Source of the DNA: CAZQYB01 sp964597535
Lineage (GTDB): Bacteria; Planctomycetota; Phycisphaerae; Sedimentisphaerales; Anaerobacaceae
Length of the DNA stretch: 9,060 nucleotides
Direction: 5' to 3'
Assembly: GCA_964597535.1 (NCBI GenBank)
Contig: CAZQYB010000107.1
Coordinates: 1-9,060, forward strand
Both the position numbers and the translations under genes were made by a program. The notes beneath the pieces are model-generated. The model had not been told where the DNA came from, ran no database searches, and saw only the letters and a program-made list of their open reading frames with translations. Position 1 is the first letter of the stretch. The number at the start of each line of letters is the position of its first letter. This document shows, piece after piece, positions 1-3,773 of the stretch.

Positions 1-1
1 T

Positions 2-64
2 GTGACGTAGTCACCCCCCGGTTTTGTTTCAAGATGTCGAAACATGGGGGGTAGCCTGACCCCC
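2..64. repeat. G/C-run inverted repeats with alternative pairings
   Basis: A GTGAC/GTCAC inverted repeat (2-6 and 10-14) is followed by an ACCCCCC run (13-19) that can pair with GGGGGGT (46-52). Inside that stem TGTTTC (25-30) pairs with GAAACA (39-44). The same G run can instead pair with ACCCCC (59-64), so the two hairpins are mutually exclusive. A pyrimidine-rich stretch with a T7 run follows at about 60-118. I see no coding sequence in 1-243. It could be the end of a REP-like element or a transcript end from a gene outside the window; the T run is too distant for a textbook terminator. Confidence 0.4.
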
Positions 65-135
65 GACCCCTATCCCCTGTTTTTTTCCTTGCCTTTTCCC
101 TTCTTTTGTGTTATTTTCTGTCGCTAAAGGTGTGA

Positions 136-222
136 TGCATCCAAGAGCGGAATCAACATGAGATAAGAAATTGTTAGGCGTTTTATGTCCGCCTTGGGCG
201 GATATAATTATTGTTGGATGCA
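136..222. repeat. 87-bp inverted-repeat element with GTTRRRY core, attC-like
   Basis: TGCATCCAA (136-144) is the exact reverse complement of TTGGATGCA (214-222). The right arm overlaps GTTGGAT (213-219), which fits the GTTRRRY core of integron attC sites. A second GTTAGGC lies at 173-179 and a perfect TCCGCC-TTG-GGCGGA hairpin at 188-202, followed by TATAAT at 203-208. Size, arms and position 24 bases before a small gene recall an attC site. However, the left arm ends AAG rather than AAC, and I cannot place proper inner L boxes. No integrase gene is in the window, so attC identity is only a hypothesis. Confidence 0.3.
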
Positions 223-243
223 GAAAGATAAAGGAGAAATATC

Positions 244-486
244 ATGGATATCGACAGTATCAGAGCATTTTTTATGTGGTGTACGATTCTAAACTTTGCA
301 TTGCTGTCTCTCTCGTCGCTGATTTGTATCTGTGCCGGAGACTGGGCCTACCAAATACACAGCAAATTGTTCTCCATCTCCAGAGAAACCTTCAACGTGG
401 CGATATACTCGTTCCTCGGACTATACAAGGTATTGGTCTTTGTGTTCAATCTCATTCCCTACGTGGCTCTGCTGATTGTCGGATAA
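244..486 (+). CDS. DUF6868-like small two-helix membrane protein
   Basis: An 80-residue protein with two hydrophobic helices at about residues 8-30 and 54-76 and a short polar middle. The pattern FxxWCTILNF ... CAGDWAYQIHSKLFSISRETFN ... YSFLGLYKVLVFVFNLIPYVAL matches my memory of the DUF6868 family of about 80-residue bacterial inner-membrane proteins, whose function is unknown. The ATG is supported by AGGAG at 232-236, seven bases upstream. A TATAAT hexamer at 203-208 could be a -10 box, but no good -35 accompanies it. The gene ends directly against a repeat copy whose first base is 487. Another reading frame over the same bases gives a longer but unconvincing protein. Confidence 0.75.
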   Translation: MDIDSIRAFFMWCTILNFALLSLSSLICICAGDWAYQIHSKLFSISRETFNVAIYSFLGLYKVLVFVFNLIPYVALLIVG

Positions 487-652
487 ATTGGACGAGTCCG
501 CCCCCATAAGGGGTAAACACCGGCGGATAAATCCTTCGGCTTCGCTCAGGACAGGTATTGAAGAAGCAACGGGAACTTGTCCCTGAGGGACTTCTTATAC
601 AGAAAGAATCTGTCTTTCCCGTTTTATATAGACTATATAATCATTGTTAGCA
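487..652 (+). repeat. Composite hairpin repeat, copy A (full length)
   Basis: It begins at the base after the preceding stop codon with ATTGGACGAGTCC (487-499). Next come TCCGCC (497-502) and GGCGGA (522-527) flanking a CCCC-ATAA-GGGG hairpin (502-513), then a cttcggcttcgctcagga-type palindrome (about 532-553), then the shared 3' module (561-652). In that module AACGGGAA (568-575) pairs with TTCCCGTT (616-623), enclosing GTCCC-TGA-GGGAC (579-591) and ACAGA-AAGAA-TCTGT (599-613). TTATATA-GAC-TATATAA (624-640) follows. The end, GTTAGCA (646-652), resembles the GTTAGGC at the end of copy B. No protein can be read here. Confidence 0.75.
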
Positions 653-683
653 TTCACGGTTTAGATGTAAGTATGTGGCTATT

Positions 684-830
684 ATGGTTGGTGAAGGAAT
701 CATCATAGTTTTAGTAATTGTTGCATTCGATGCTATCCCTATCTTCTTCGGTAAACGACTTAAGCATTTGAATGCCTTGTTTGGCAAACCTGCAGATAAG
801 CACAAAGCACATAATACTCCCAAAAAATAG
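684..830 (+). CDS. 48-residue single-pass membrane microprotein, possibly TatA-like
   Basis: ATG at 684 to TAG at 828-830 encodes 48 residues: a hydrophobic segment (about residues 5-22, GIIIVLVIVAFDAIPIFF), then a basic stretch GKRLKHLNALFGK and a charged tail. The layout of short N-terminal helix, FG hinge, then an amphipathic basic helix recalls TatA/TatE (compare 'LFGxKRLPELxRxLGK'). It is shorter than normal TatA and lacks a clear Pro after KRL, so this is analogy only. No convincing ribosome binding site precedes 684; GTG at 675 in frame is an alternative. It lies just after repeat copy A and converges on the PPC gene, whose stop is 20 bases away. Confidence 0.45.
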   Translation: MVGEGIIIVLVIVAFDAIPIFFGKRLKHLNALFGKPADKHKAHNTPKK

Positions 831-850
831 ACGCATAATTAAGGAGTATT
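813..850. terminator. Inverted repeat between convergent genes
   Basis: AATACTCC (813-820) is the exact reverse complement of GGAGTATT (843-850), with a 22-base loop. It covers the end of the 684-830 gene and reaches the stop codon of the PPC gene on the other strand. Its place between converging genes suggests a shared transcript end, but no U-tract follows on either strand and the loop is long. Confidence 0.25.
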
Positions 851-1297
851 TTATGCATCAGATTTAAAAGTCAGCAAATTCAAGCCTGTCTGCTTATCAG
901 GTTTTCTGCCGGCTCGTATGCCTTCAATTTCGATAATCGTAACTTCCAGCACGAGGAATATTTTTGCTCCGCCTCGCGGACAGCCGACAAGGGTTTCGTC
1001 CCCTTTTCCAATAGCAGAGTGAAGATGCATTTTGGGCCCTTCGGCATCGCAATATATCGTTCCAACGCCCAGTACTTCTCCGGGACCGGCGAATTCCTTA
1101 AAATTGCCGACAATTTTTGGTTTTTCCTGTTTTGGCCCTACAACAACATTTGCTTTCCTAAAGCCGCCGGTTATAAGGACCGCTGCGGATTTGATATTTT
1201 CTTTTTCTGCAAGACCCTCAATGCATTCATAAAGACCCTCACCTTCAAATAATCGGACAGCAAAAACCCGCCCTGTTTTTCCAACTGCATATTCCAT
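851..1297 (-). CDS. PPC (DUF296) domain DNA-binding-like protein
   Basis: 148 residues spanning one PPC/DUF296 domain, the fold of plant AT-hook proteins and of stand-alone bacterial and archaeal trimeric proteins of uncertain role. Supporting motifs are the N-terminal 'GRVFAVRLFEGEGLYECIEGL' (residues 9-29), the ITGGFRKANV strand (42-51), a GVGTIYC turn (77-83), and the metal-site motif HLH (91-93) followed by GCPRGGAKIFLVLEVTIIEI (105-124). Many homologues have GGHL where this protein has GCPR, so it belongs to a variant group. AGGAAAGGAA lies just upstream of the ATG. It is the only - strand gene among the small genes of the left half and has its own possible promoter at 1340-1367. DNA binding is inferred from the family name only. 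Confidence 0.85.
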   Translation of the reverse strand: MEYAVGKTGRVFAVRLFEGEGLYECIEGLAEKENIKSAAVLITGGFRKANVVVGPKQEKPKIVGNFKEFAGPGEVLGVGTIYCDAEGPKMHLHSAIGKGDETLVGCPRGGAKIFLVLEVTIIEIEGIRAGRKPDKQTGLNLLTFKSDA

Positions 1298-1339
1298 TTT
1301 ATAATTCCTTTCCTAGGTTCACATTGCCGCTGGCTGAAG

Positions 1340-1367
1340 AATATAACACAAATTGGCAATAAATCAA
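1340..1367 (-). promoter_or_regulatory. Candidate sigma-70-type promoter for the PPC gene
   Basis: On the - strand, TTGATT (1367-1362) and TATATT (1345-1340) are separated by 16 bases, placing transcription start near 1333, about 35 bases before the PPC start codon at 1297. Both boxes deviate from consensus, so this is moderate support. Confidence 0.4.
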
Positions 1368-1390
1368 AGAAGCTGTGCAAAGGAAATACC

Positions 1391-1418
1391 TTGAATTAAT
1401 CCCGCAAATTCATATAAT
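1391..1418 (+). promoter_or_regulatory. Sigma-70-type promoter upstream of repeat copy B
   Basis: TTGAAT (1391-1396), a 16-base spacer, then TATAAT (1413-1418). It is divergent from the PPC promoter and would start a transcript near 1425, immediately before repeat copy B (1432-1579). Copy B would then form the structured 5' leader of the pentapeptide-repeat gene at 1600. Confidence 0.5.
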
Positions 1419-1431
1419 TATGACGCAAGAT

Positions 1432-1579
1432 ATTGGACGAGTCCAGCAAAGCTGGAGTGAAATTCGCCTAAGGCGAACCATAGGCGGATAAATATTTAAG
1501 AAGCAACGGGAACTTGCTATATAGTAAAAGTAAGTCTGTGTTTCCCGTTTTATACAAACTGTATAATCATTCGTTAGGC
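1432..1579 (+). repeat. Composite hairpin repeat, copy B (full length)
   Basis: Opens with ATTGGACGAGTCC (1432-1444), identical to copy A. It continues with CCAGC-AAA-GCTGG (1443-1455), TTCGCC-TAA-GGCGAA (1463-1477) and GGCGGATAAAT, and then the 3' module from about 1498. There AACGGGAA (1505-1512) pairs with TTCCCGTT (1542-1549), and TTATACA-AAC-TGTATAA (1550-1566) forms the second hairpin. It ends at GTTAGGC (1573-1579). Relative to copy A, one base pair of the second hairpin changes from T-A to C-G on both arms. The inner part differs: CTATATAG replaces the two inner hairpins of copy A. Confidence 0.75.
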
Positions 1580-1599
1580 ATATGAAAGAAGGTGAAAAT

Positions 1600-1992
1600 A
1601 TGAAACCAACAATCACATGCGGAAAACATTTTGCGAATCATTGTAAGATGACTGGTTCGCGATTTGAAGATGTCTGTCTTGGAGATGCGGAATTTGACAA
1701 TGTAAGTTTAGCAGGTGCCAGATTTCACAATATCAATTTTAGCGATGCAATTATCACTGCGGCAAACTTCGGCGGTGTCACGTTCAAGCACATTGGACCT
1801 GCGCCTGATGAAACCGGGACTCATCCACCTCAAAAGCCTGTATTGTTTACCGAAGCTGATTTTAACGGCAGTAAATTTGAAAACGTTAATCTGACAAATG
1901 TTGAAATTAATAATTGTAATATTGAGGGGCTAAAGATTGATGGAATGCTGGTTTCTGATTTAATCAGCGAATACAGGCAAAAAAATGGCTAA
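1600..1992 (+). CDS. Pentapeptide-repeat protein
   Basis: 130 residues from ATG 1600. Repeated five-residue units with a central F/L/I and preceding A/S/D (SRFED, AEFDN, ARFHN, ANFGG, ADFNG, SKFEN) give the right-handed quadrilateral beta-helix pattern. A loop rich in Pro (PAPDETGTHPPQKP) interrupts the coil, and a C-terminal 'IDGMLVSDLISEYRQ' helix caps it, as is common in small bacterial members. Qnr and MfpA use this fold to mimic DNA and protect gyrase, but most members have no known role and this one is shorter. The start at 1600 is preferred over in-frame ATG 1582 because AAGG (1589-1592) sits seven bases upstream, while 1582 follows GTTAGGC with no ribosome binding site. Confidence 0.8.
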   Translation: MKPTITCGKHFANHCKMTGSRFEDVCLGDAEFDNVSLAGARFHNINFSDAIITAANFGGVTFKHIGPAPDETGTHPPQKPVLFTEADFNGSKFENVNLTNVEINNCNIEGLKIDGMLVSDLISEYRQKNG

Positions 1993-2023
1993 GAATGATT
2001 TGTATGATATTATGTGAAAAGAC

Positions 2024-2042
2024 AAGAAGCAACGGGAACTTG
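2024..2042 (+). repeat. Composite hairpin repeat, copy C (truncated)
   Basis: Nineteen bases matching copies A and B exactly, from AAGAAGC through AACGGGAAC to TTG. The pairing arm TTCCCGTT and the second hairpin are absent: the sequence passes straight into TTATAAGGAGG and the acetyltransferase start. It therefore looks like an internally deleted copy that now forms the leader of that gene. Confidence 0.55.
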
Positions 2043-2057
2043 TTATAAGGAGGGAAA

Positions 2058-2591
2058 ATGCTTTTTGCCCGTTTAAATGGGAAATGTCAAATGATTATTC
2101 GTAAAGAAACACAGGCAGATATTGAAGCAATAACAGAAGTCACCATTGCCGCGTTTAAGAATTGCCAATACGGCAATCACACCGAACAGTTTATTATCCA
2201 TGCATTGCGAGCGGCTGATGCCCTGACCGTTTCCCTGGTGGCGGACGTTGAGGGAATAGTGGTGGGGCATATCGCGTTTTCTCCGGTAACGATTTCTGAT
2301 AGTAGTCAGAATTGGTATGGTCTCGGCCCCTTTTCCGTGTTGCCCGAATACCAGAAACAAGGTATAGGGAAAGCCCTCATACACGAAGGCCTATCTTTGC
2401 TGAAAGGCTTAGGAGCCAGAGGATGTGTTCTTGTGGGCGATCCGAAGTACTACGAACAGTTCGGGTTCAGAAATCTGCCGGAATTGATTCTCGAAGGAGT
2501 CCCCCATGAGAACTTTCTTGCCCTGCCGTTTGGCGAAAACAAGGCTCAGGGTGTTGTGGTGTTTCACCAAGGTTTTTCTGCAACTGTATGA
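2058..2591 (+). CDS. GNAT-family N-acetyltransferase (YhbS-like)
   Basis: 177 residues from ATG 2058, or 166 from in-frame ATG 2091. It is expected to transfer an acetyl group from acetyl-CoA to an unknown amine. The acetyl-CoA loop is seen as V-LPEYQKQGIGKALI (Q/RxxGxG form, about residues 101-115), and the YYEQFGFRNL segment is typical of the YhbS/COG3153 group, whose members are about 165-175 residues and end soon after an 'ENFLALPFG' stretch as here. Start choice is uncertain: AAGGAGGG at 2047-2054 points to 2058, whereas the family N-terminus (MIIRKETQADIEAI) begins at 2091, leaving MLFARLNGKCQ as extra. Acetyltransferases are common in gene cassettes and other mobile gene sets; the substrate cannot be told. 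Confidence 0.85.
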   Translation: MLFARLNGKCQMIIRKETQADIEAITEVTIAAFKNCQYGNHTEQFIIHALRAADALTVSLVADVEGIVVGHIAFSPVTISDSSQNWYGLGPFSVLPEYQKQGIGKALIHEGLSLLKGLGARGCVLVGDPKYYEQFGFRNLPELILEGVPHENFLALPFGENKAQGVVVFHQGFSATV

Positions 2592-2706
2592 AAAAGCAGT
2601 GGCTCAGGCACGTTCGGAGGTTATCAGCCGTAATATCGTATGCGGCGATTACAATAGCTCGCTTGAAAAAGCTCTATCTGCTGCAATTAAAGATGTCCAG
2701 TCATAA
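2584..2706 (+). pseudogene. Possible 3' remnant of an unidentified gene
   Basis: The frame ending at TAA 2704-2706 reads LYEKAVAQARSEVISRNIVCG, then DYNSSLEKALSAAIKDVQS. It has balanced, protein-like composition and helix periodicity. It overlaps the last codons of the acetyltransferase in another frame and has no plausible start codon with a ribosome binding site, although GTG in 'AVAQ' is possible. It may be the tail of a gene truncated when its neighbour was inserted, or a tiny 35-residue ORF. I do not recognise the family. Confidence 0.25.
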
Positions 2707-2739
2707 AATACTAAAACGCGGGATCATTTAATAAAAGCA

Positions 2740-2795
2740 ATTGGGCGAATCCGCGTTGGTTGGCTAAATCCGCCATAGGCGGACAAGTATTGAAT
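2740..2795 (+). repeat. Composite hairpin repeat, copy D (5' module only)
   Basis: ATTGGGCGAATCC (2740-2752) matches the first module of copies A and B with two changes. A perfect TCCGCC-ATA-GGCGGA hairpin (2769-2783) follows, then AAGTATTGAA, after which the AACGGGAA module is missing. It occupies the gap before the GGQ-protein gene; no promoter is visible there. Confidence 0.55.
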
Positions 2796-2802
2796 CTCTT
2801 AT

Positions 2803-3147
2803 ATGATTAATTTTGGAGTTACAGAACGGAAAACACAAGAGCTCCAGCGGCGTATGCATAACTGCAATCTGCTTGAGAATGATATTGAAGAAAAATTCGT
2901 TCGAAGCAGTGGCCCGGGAGGACAGAAAGTAAATAAAACCTCTACCTGTGTGCACTTAAAACATATTTGCAGCGGGTTGGCAGTGAAGGTTCAAAAGAGC
3001 CGGAGCCAGGGACTGAACCGTTATTATGCGAGAAAGCAAATGTGTGAACTGCTGGAGAATAAATTACTTGGAAAAGAAAGCCCGGAAGCAAAAAAGATAG
3101 AAAAAATCAGGAAGCAGAAAGACAGAAGAAGGCGGAGAACCACCTGA
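2803..3147 (+). CDS. Peptide chain release factor-like / GGQ-domain peptidyl-tRNA hydrolase
   Basis: 114 residues made almost entirely of the RF-1 catalytic domain. It has the GGQ loop (RSSGPGGQKVNKTSTCVHL, residues 34-52, Gln 41 catalytic), the SRSQGLNRYYAR helix (66-77) and a very basic C-terminal tail (KIRKQKDRRRRR). In release factors and ArfB the GGQ glutamine drives hydrolysis of peptidyl-tRNA on the ribosome, and in ArfB the basic tail enters the empty mRNA channel. This protein lacks stop-codon-reading domains, so ribosome rescue is the likely role. It belongs to the short 'release factor-like' group rather than clear ArfB. No good ribosome binding site precedes ATG 2803, but the family pattern (KxxELxxRM...) extends upstream of Met 18, so 2803 is preferred to 2854. 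Confidence 0.85.
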   Translation: MINFGVTERKTQELQRRMHNCNLLENDIEEKFVRSSGPGGQKVNKTSTCVHLKHICSGLAVKVQKSRSQGLNRYYARKQMCELLENKLLGKESPEAKKIEKIRKQKDRRRRRTT

Positions 3148-3244
3148 TATCCGCCTTGGTTGGATAAATCCGTCTAAAGTTTATAAATCCGGCGAGTCGT
3201 TTGACGGGCCGGACGCTATGGCGTATTGAAGAACCAACGGGAAC
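3148..3244 (+). repeat. Composite hairpin repeat, copy E (rearranged)
   Basis: Starts right after the GGQ-protein stop with ATCCGCCTTG and TGGATAAATCCG, then TCCGGCGAGTCG, a GACGGGCCGGAC stretch, and finally a 22-base segment (3223-3244) differing from copy A (555-576) at one base. The complementary TTCCCGTT arm is absent, so it is decayed or recombined. Confidence 0.55.
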
Positions 3245-3254
3245 CCTTTTAGAA

Positions 3255-3275
3255 TTTACTATTTTCTATTTACTA
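3255..3275. repeat. Heptamer tandem repeat TTTACTA
   Basis: Three in-register seven-base units: TTTACTA, TTTTCTA, TTTACTA. Short heptamer tracts like this occur in intergenic DNA of several bacterial phyla and are prone to copy-number change. Confidence 0.6.
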
Positions 3276-3307
3276 TTGTTTTCAAATCCGTGCCAATCCG
3301 CGGTTAA

Positions 3308-3472
3308 TTATAAAACCACTGAAATTGAGTTCGAAGGATAGCTCTCGCCCCCCTTATTAACGGCCCTTACCCAGTATTCGAGGCGTGAGCCGGTAGGTTC
3401 GGTTTTCAGGGCTATCTCGTTATCTATCGCCGAGGCGATATGGTCCCACTGGCCAAAGGCGGCTTCGCAGCG
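3308..3472 (-). pseudogene. 3' fragment of a gene ending in a fibronectin-III-like domain
   Basis: On the - strand an open stretch of 54 codons ends at TAA (3310-3308) and reads RCEAAFGQWDHIASAIDNEI, then ALKTEPTGSRLEYWVRAVNK, then GGESYPSNSISVVL. The 'YWVRAVNKGGES-PSNSISVVL' ending is the classic last two strands of a fibronectin type III-like domain, as found at the end of large secreted planctomycete proteins. It has no start: stop codons (TGA at 3475-3473, then TAA) close it upstream next to an A8 run, a likely frameshift site. The rest of the gene is missing, and the opposite-strand promoter at 3505-3533 occupies the place. It is best read as a relic of a larger surface or secreted protein gene. 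Confidence 0.55.
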
Positions 3473-3504
3473 TCATTTTTTTTACCATTTTTGTTAGATA
3501 ATCG

Positions 3505-3533
3505 TTGAACTTTTGGTGAAAGTATGGTATAAT
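3505..3533 (+). promoter_or_regulatory. Near-consensus sigma-70 promoter
   Basis: TTGAAC (3505-3510), an optimal 17-base spacer, then perfect TATAAT (3528-3533), the best promoter match in the window. Transcription should start near 3540, at the foot of the first leader hairpin. The next + strand gene is the HNH-AP2 gene, about 235 bases downstream. Confidence 0.7.
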
Positions 3534-3538
3534 ACTAA

Positions 3539-3650
3539 CCCTGTACTCTTGTAGTGCAGGGTAAACCGCCCGCAAGCGCCGATAAATAGACATTTCAGAT
3601 TTCATGTCTGTAAGTGGCTAAGCCACACGGTCTTTGGGGCCAGCAGGCCC
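3539..3650 (+). ncRNA. Candidate structured leader or small RNA
   Basis: Starting at the predicted transcript 5' end, four stem-loops follow closely. CCCTGTACT (3539-3547) pairs with AGTGCAGGG (3553-3561), 9 pairs with one G-U. ATAGACAT (3586-3593) pairs with ATGTCTGT (3604-3611). GTGGC-TAA-GCCAC spans 3614-3626, and GGGCC-AGCA-GGCCC spans 3637-3650. An AAACCG (3563-3568) / CGGT (3628-3631) pairing could close the middle two. No coding frame fits. It may be a regulatory leader of the HNH-AP2 gene or an independent RNA. Short stretches (GGGTAAACC, AAGCCAC) faintly recall cyclic-di-GMP-I riboswitches, but the spacing does not fit. Confidence 0.35.
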
Positions 3651-3652
3651 AG

Positions 3653-3687
3653 ATTCGTGATTCGTGAATGGTGATTCGTGAATGGTG
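3653..3687. repeat. Heptamer tandem repeat ATTCGTG/AATGGTG
   Basis: Five in-register heptamers: ATTCGTG, ATTCGTG, AATGGTG, ATTCGTG, AATGGTG. It lies directly after the last hairpin of the leader and before the long hairpin at 3697, so it spaces the leader from the gene. Confidence 0.7.
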
Positions 3688-3696
3688 TAAAATTCC

Positions 3697-3741
3697 CCTG
3701 CCGCCCACGCACCAAATAACAGAATTTTGGTGCGGGGCAGG
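3697..3741. repeat. Long imperfect hairpin before the HNH-AP2 gene
   Basis: CCTGCC (3697-3702) pairs with GGCAGG (3736-3741) and CGCACCAAA (3708-3716) with TTTGGTGCG (3726-3734), giving 15 pairs with an asymmetric internal bulge and a 9-base loop. No T run follows, so it is not a standard intrinsic terminator. It could be a REP-like palindrome or part of the leader structure. Confidence 0.5.
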
Positions 3742-3773
3742 CATCTGGGGACGGGGGGCTAAGCAAACCTGGG

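Larger units (their letters stand above)
3148..3773. other. 626-base region without an intact gene
   Basis: Contents in order: repeat copy E, a TTTACTA heptamer run, an AATCCGTGCC/AATCCGCGG doublet (3285-3303), a broken - strand gene end, a strong + strand promoter, a multi-hairpin leader, a second heptamer run, a long imperfect hairpin, and a G-rich stretch up to the HNH-AP2 start. Open frames here lack protein-like composition except the fragment at 3308-3472. Confidence 0.7.

Noticed and set aside
171..509. 112-residue ORF overlapping the DUF6868-like gene
   Set aside because: It has a Cys-rich, irregular composition, runs into the repeat, and overlaps a well-supported gene with its own ribosome binding site.
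1582..1599. Start of the pentapeptide-repeat gene at ATG 1582
   Set aside because: It follows the end of repeat copy B with no ribosome binding site, while ATG 1600 has AAGG at suitable spacing.
487..3244. CRISPR array
   Set aside because: Repeats are modular, diverged and hundreds of bases apart with genes between them; there are no regular spacers and no cas genes.
3553..3650. Cyclic-di-GMP-I (GEMM) riboswitch
   Set aside because: GGGTAAACC and AAGCCAC look like parts of the consensus, but about 50 bases separate them where the class has a short GNRA-capped hairpin, and the GGGACGCAAAGCC block is missing.
3747..3773. G-quadruplex before the HNH-AP2 start codon
   Set aside because: Only three separate G tracts are present (GGGG, GGGGGG, GGG); four are needed without forcing a split of the middle run.
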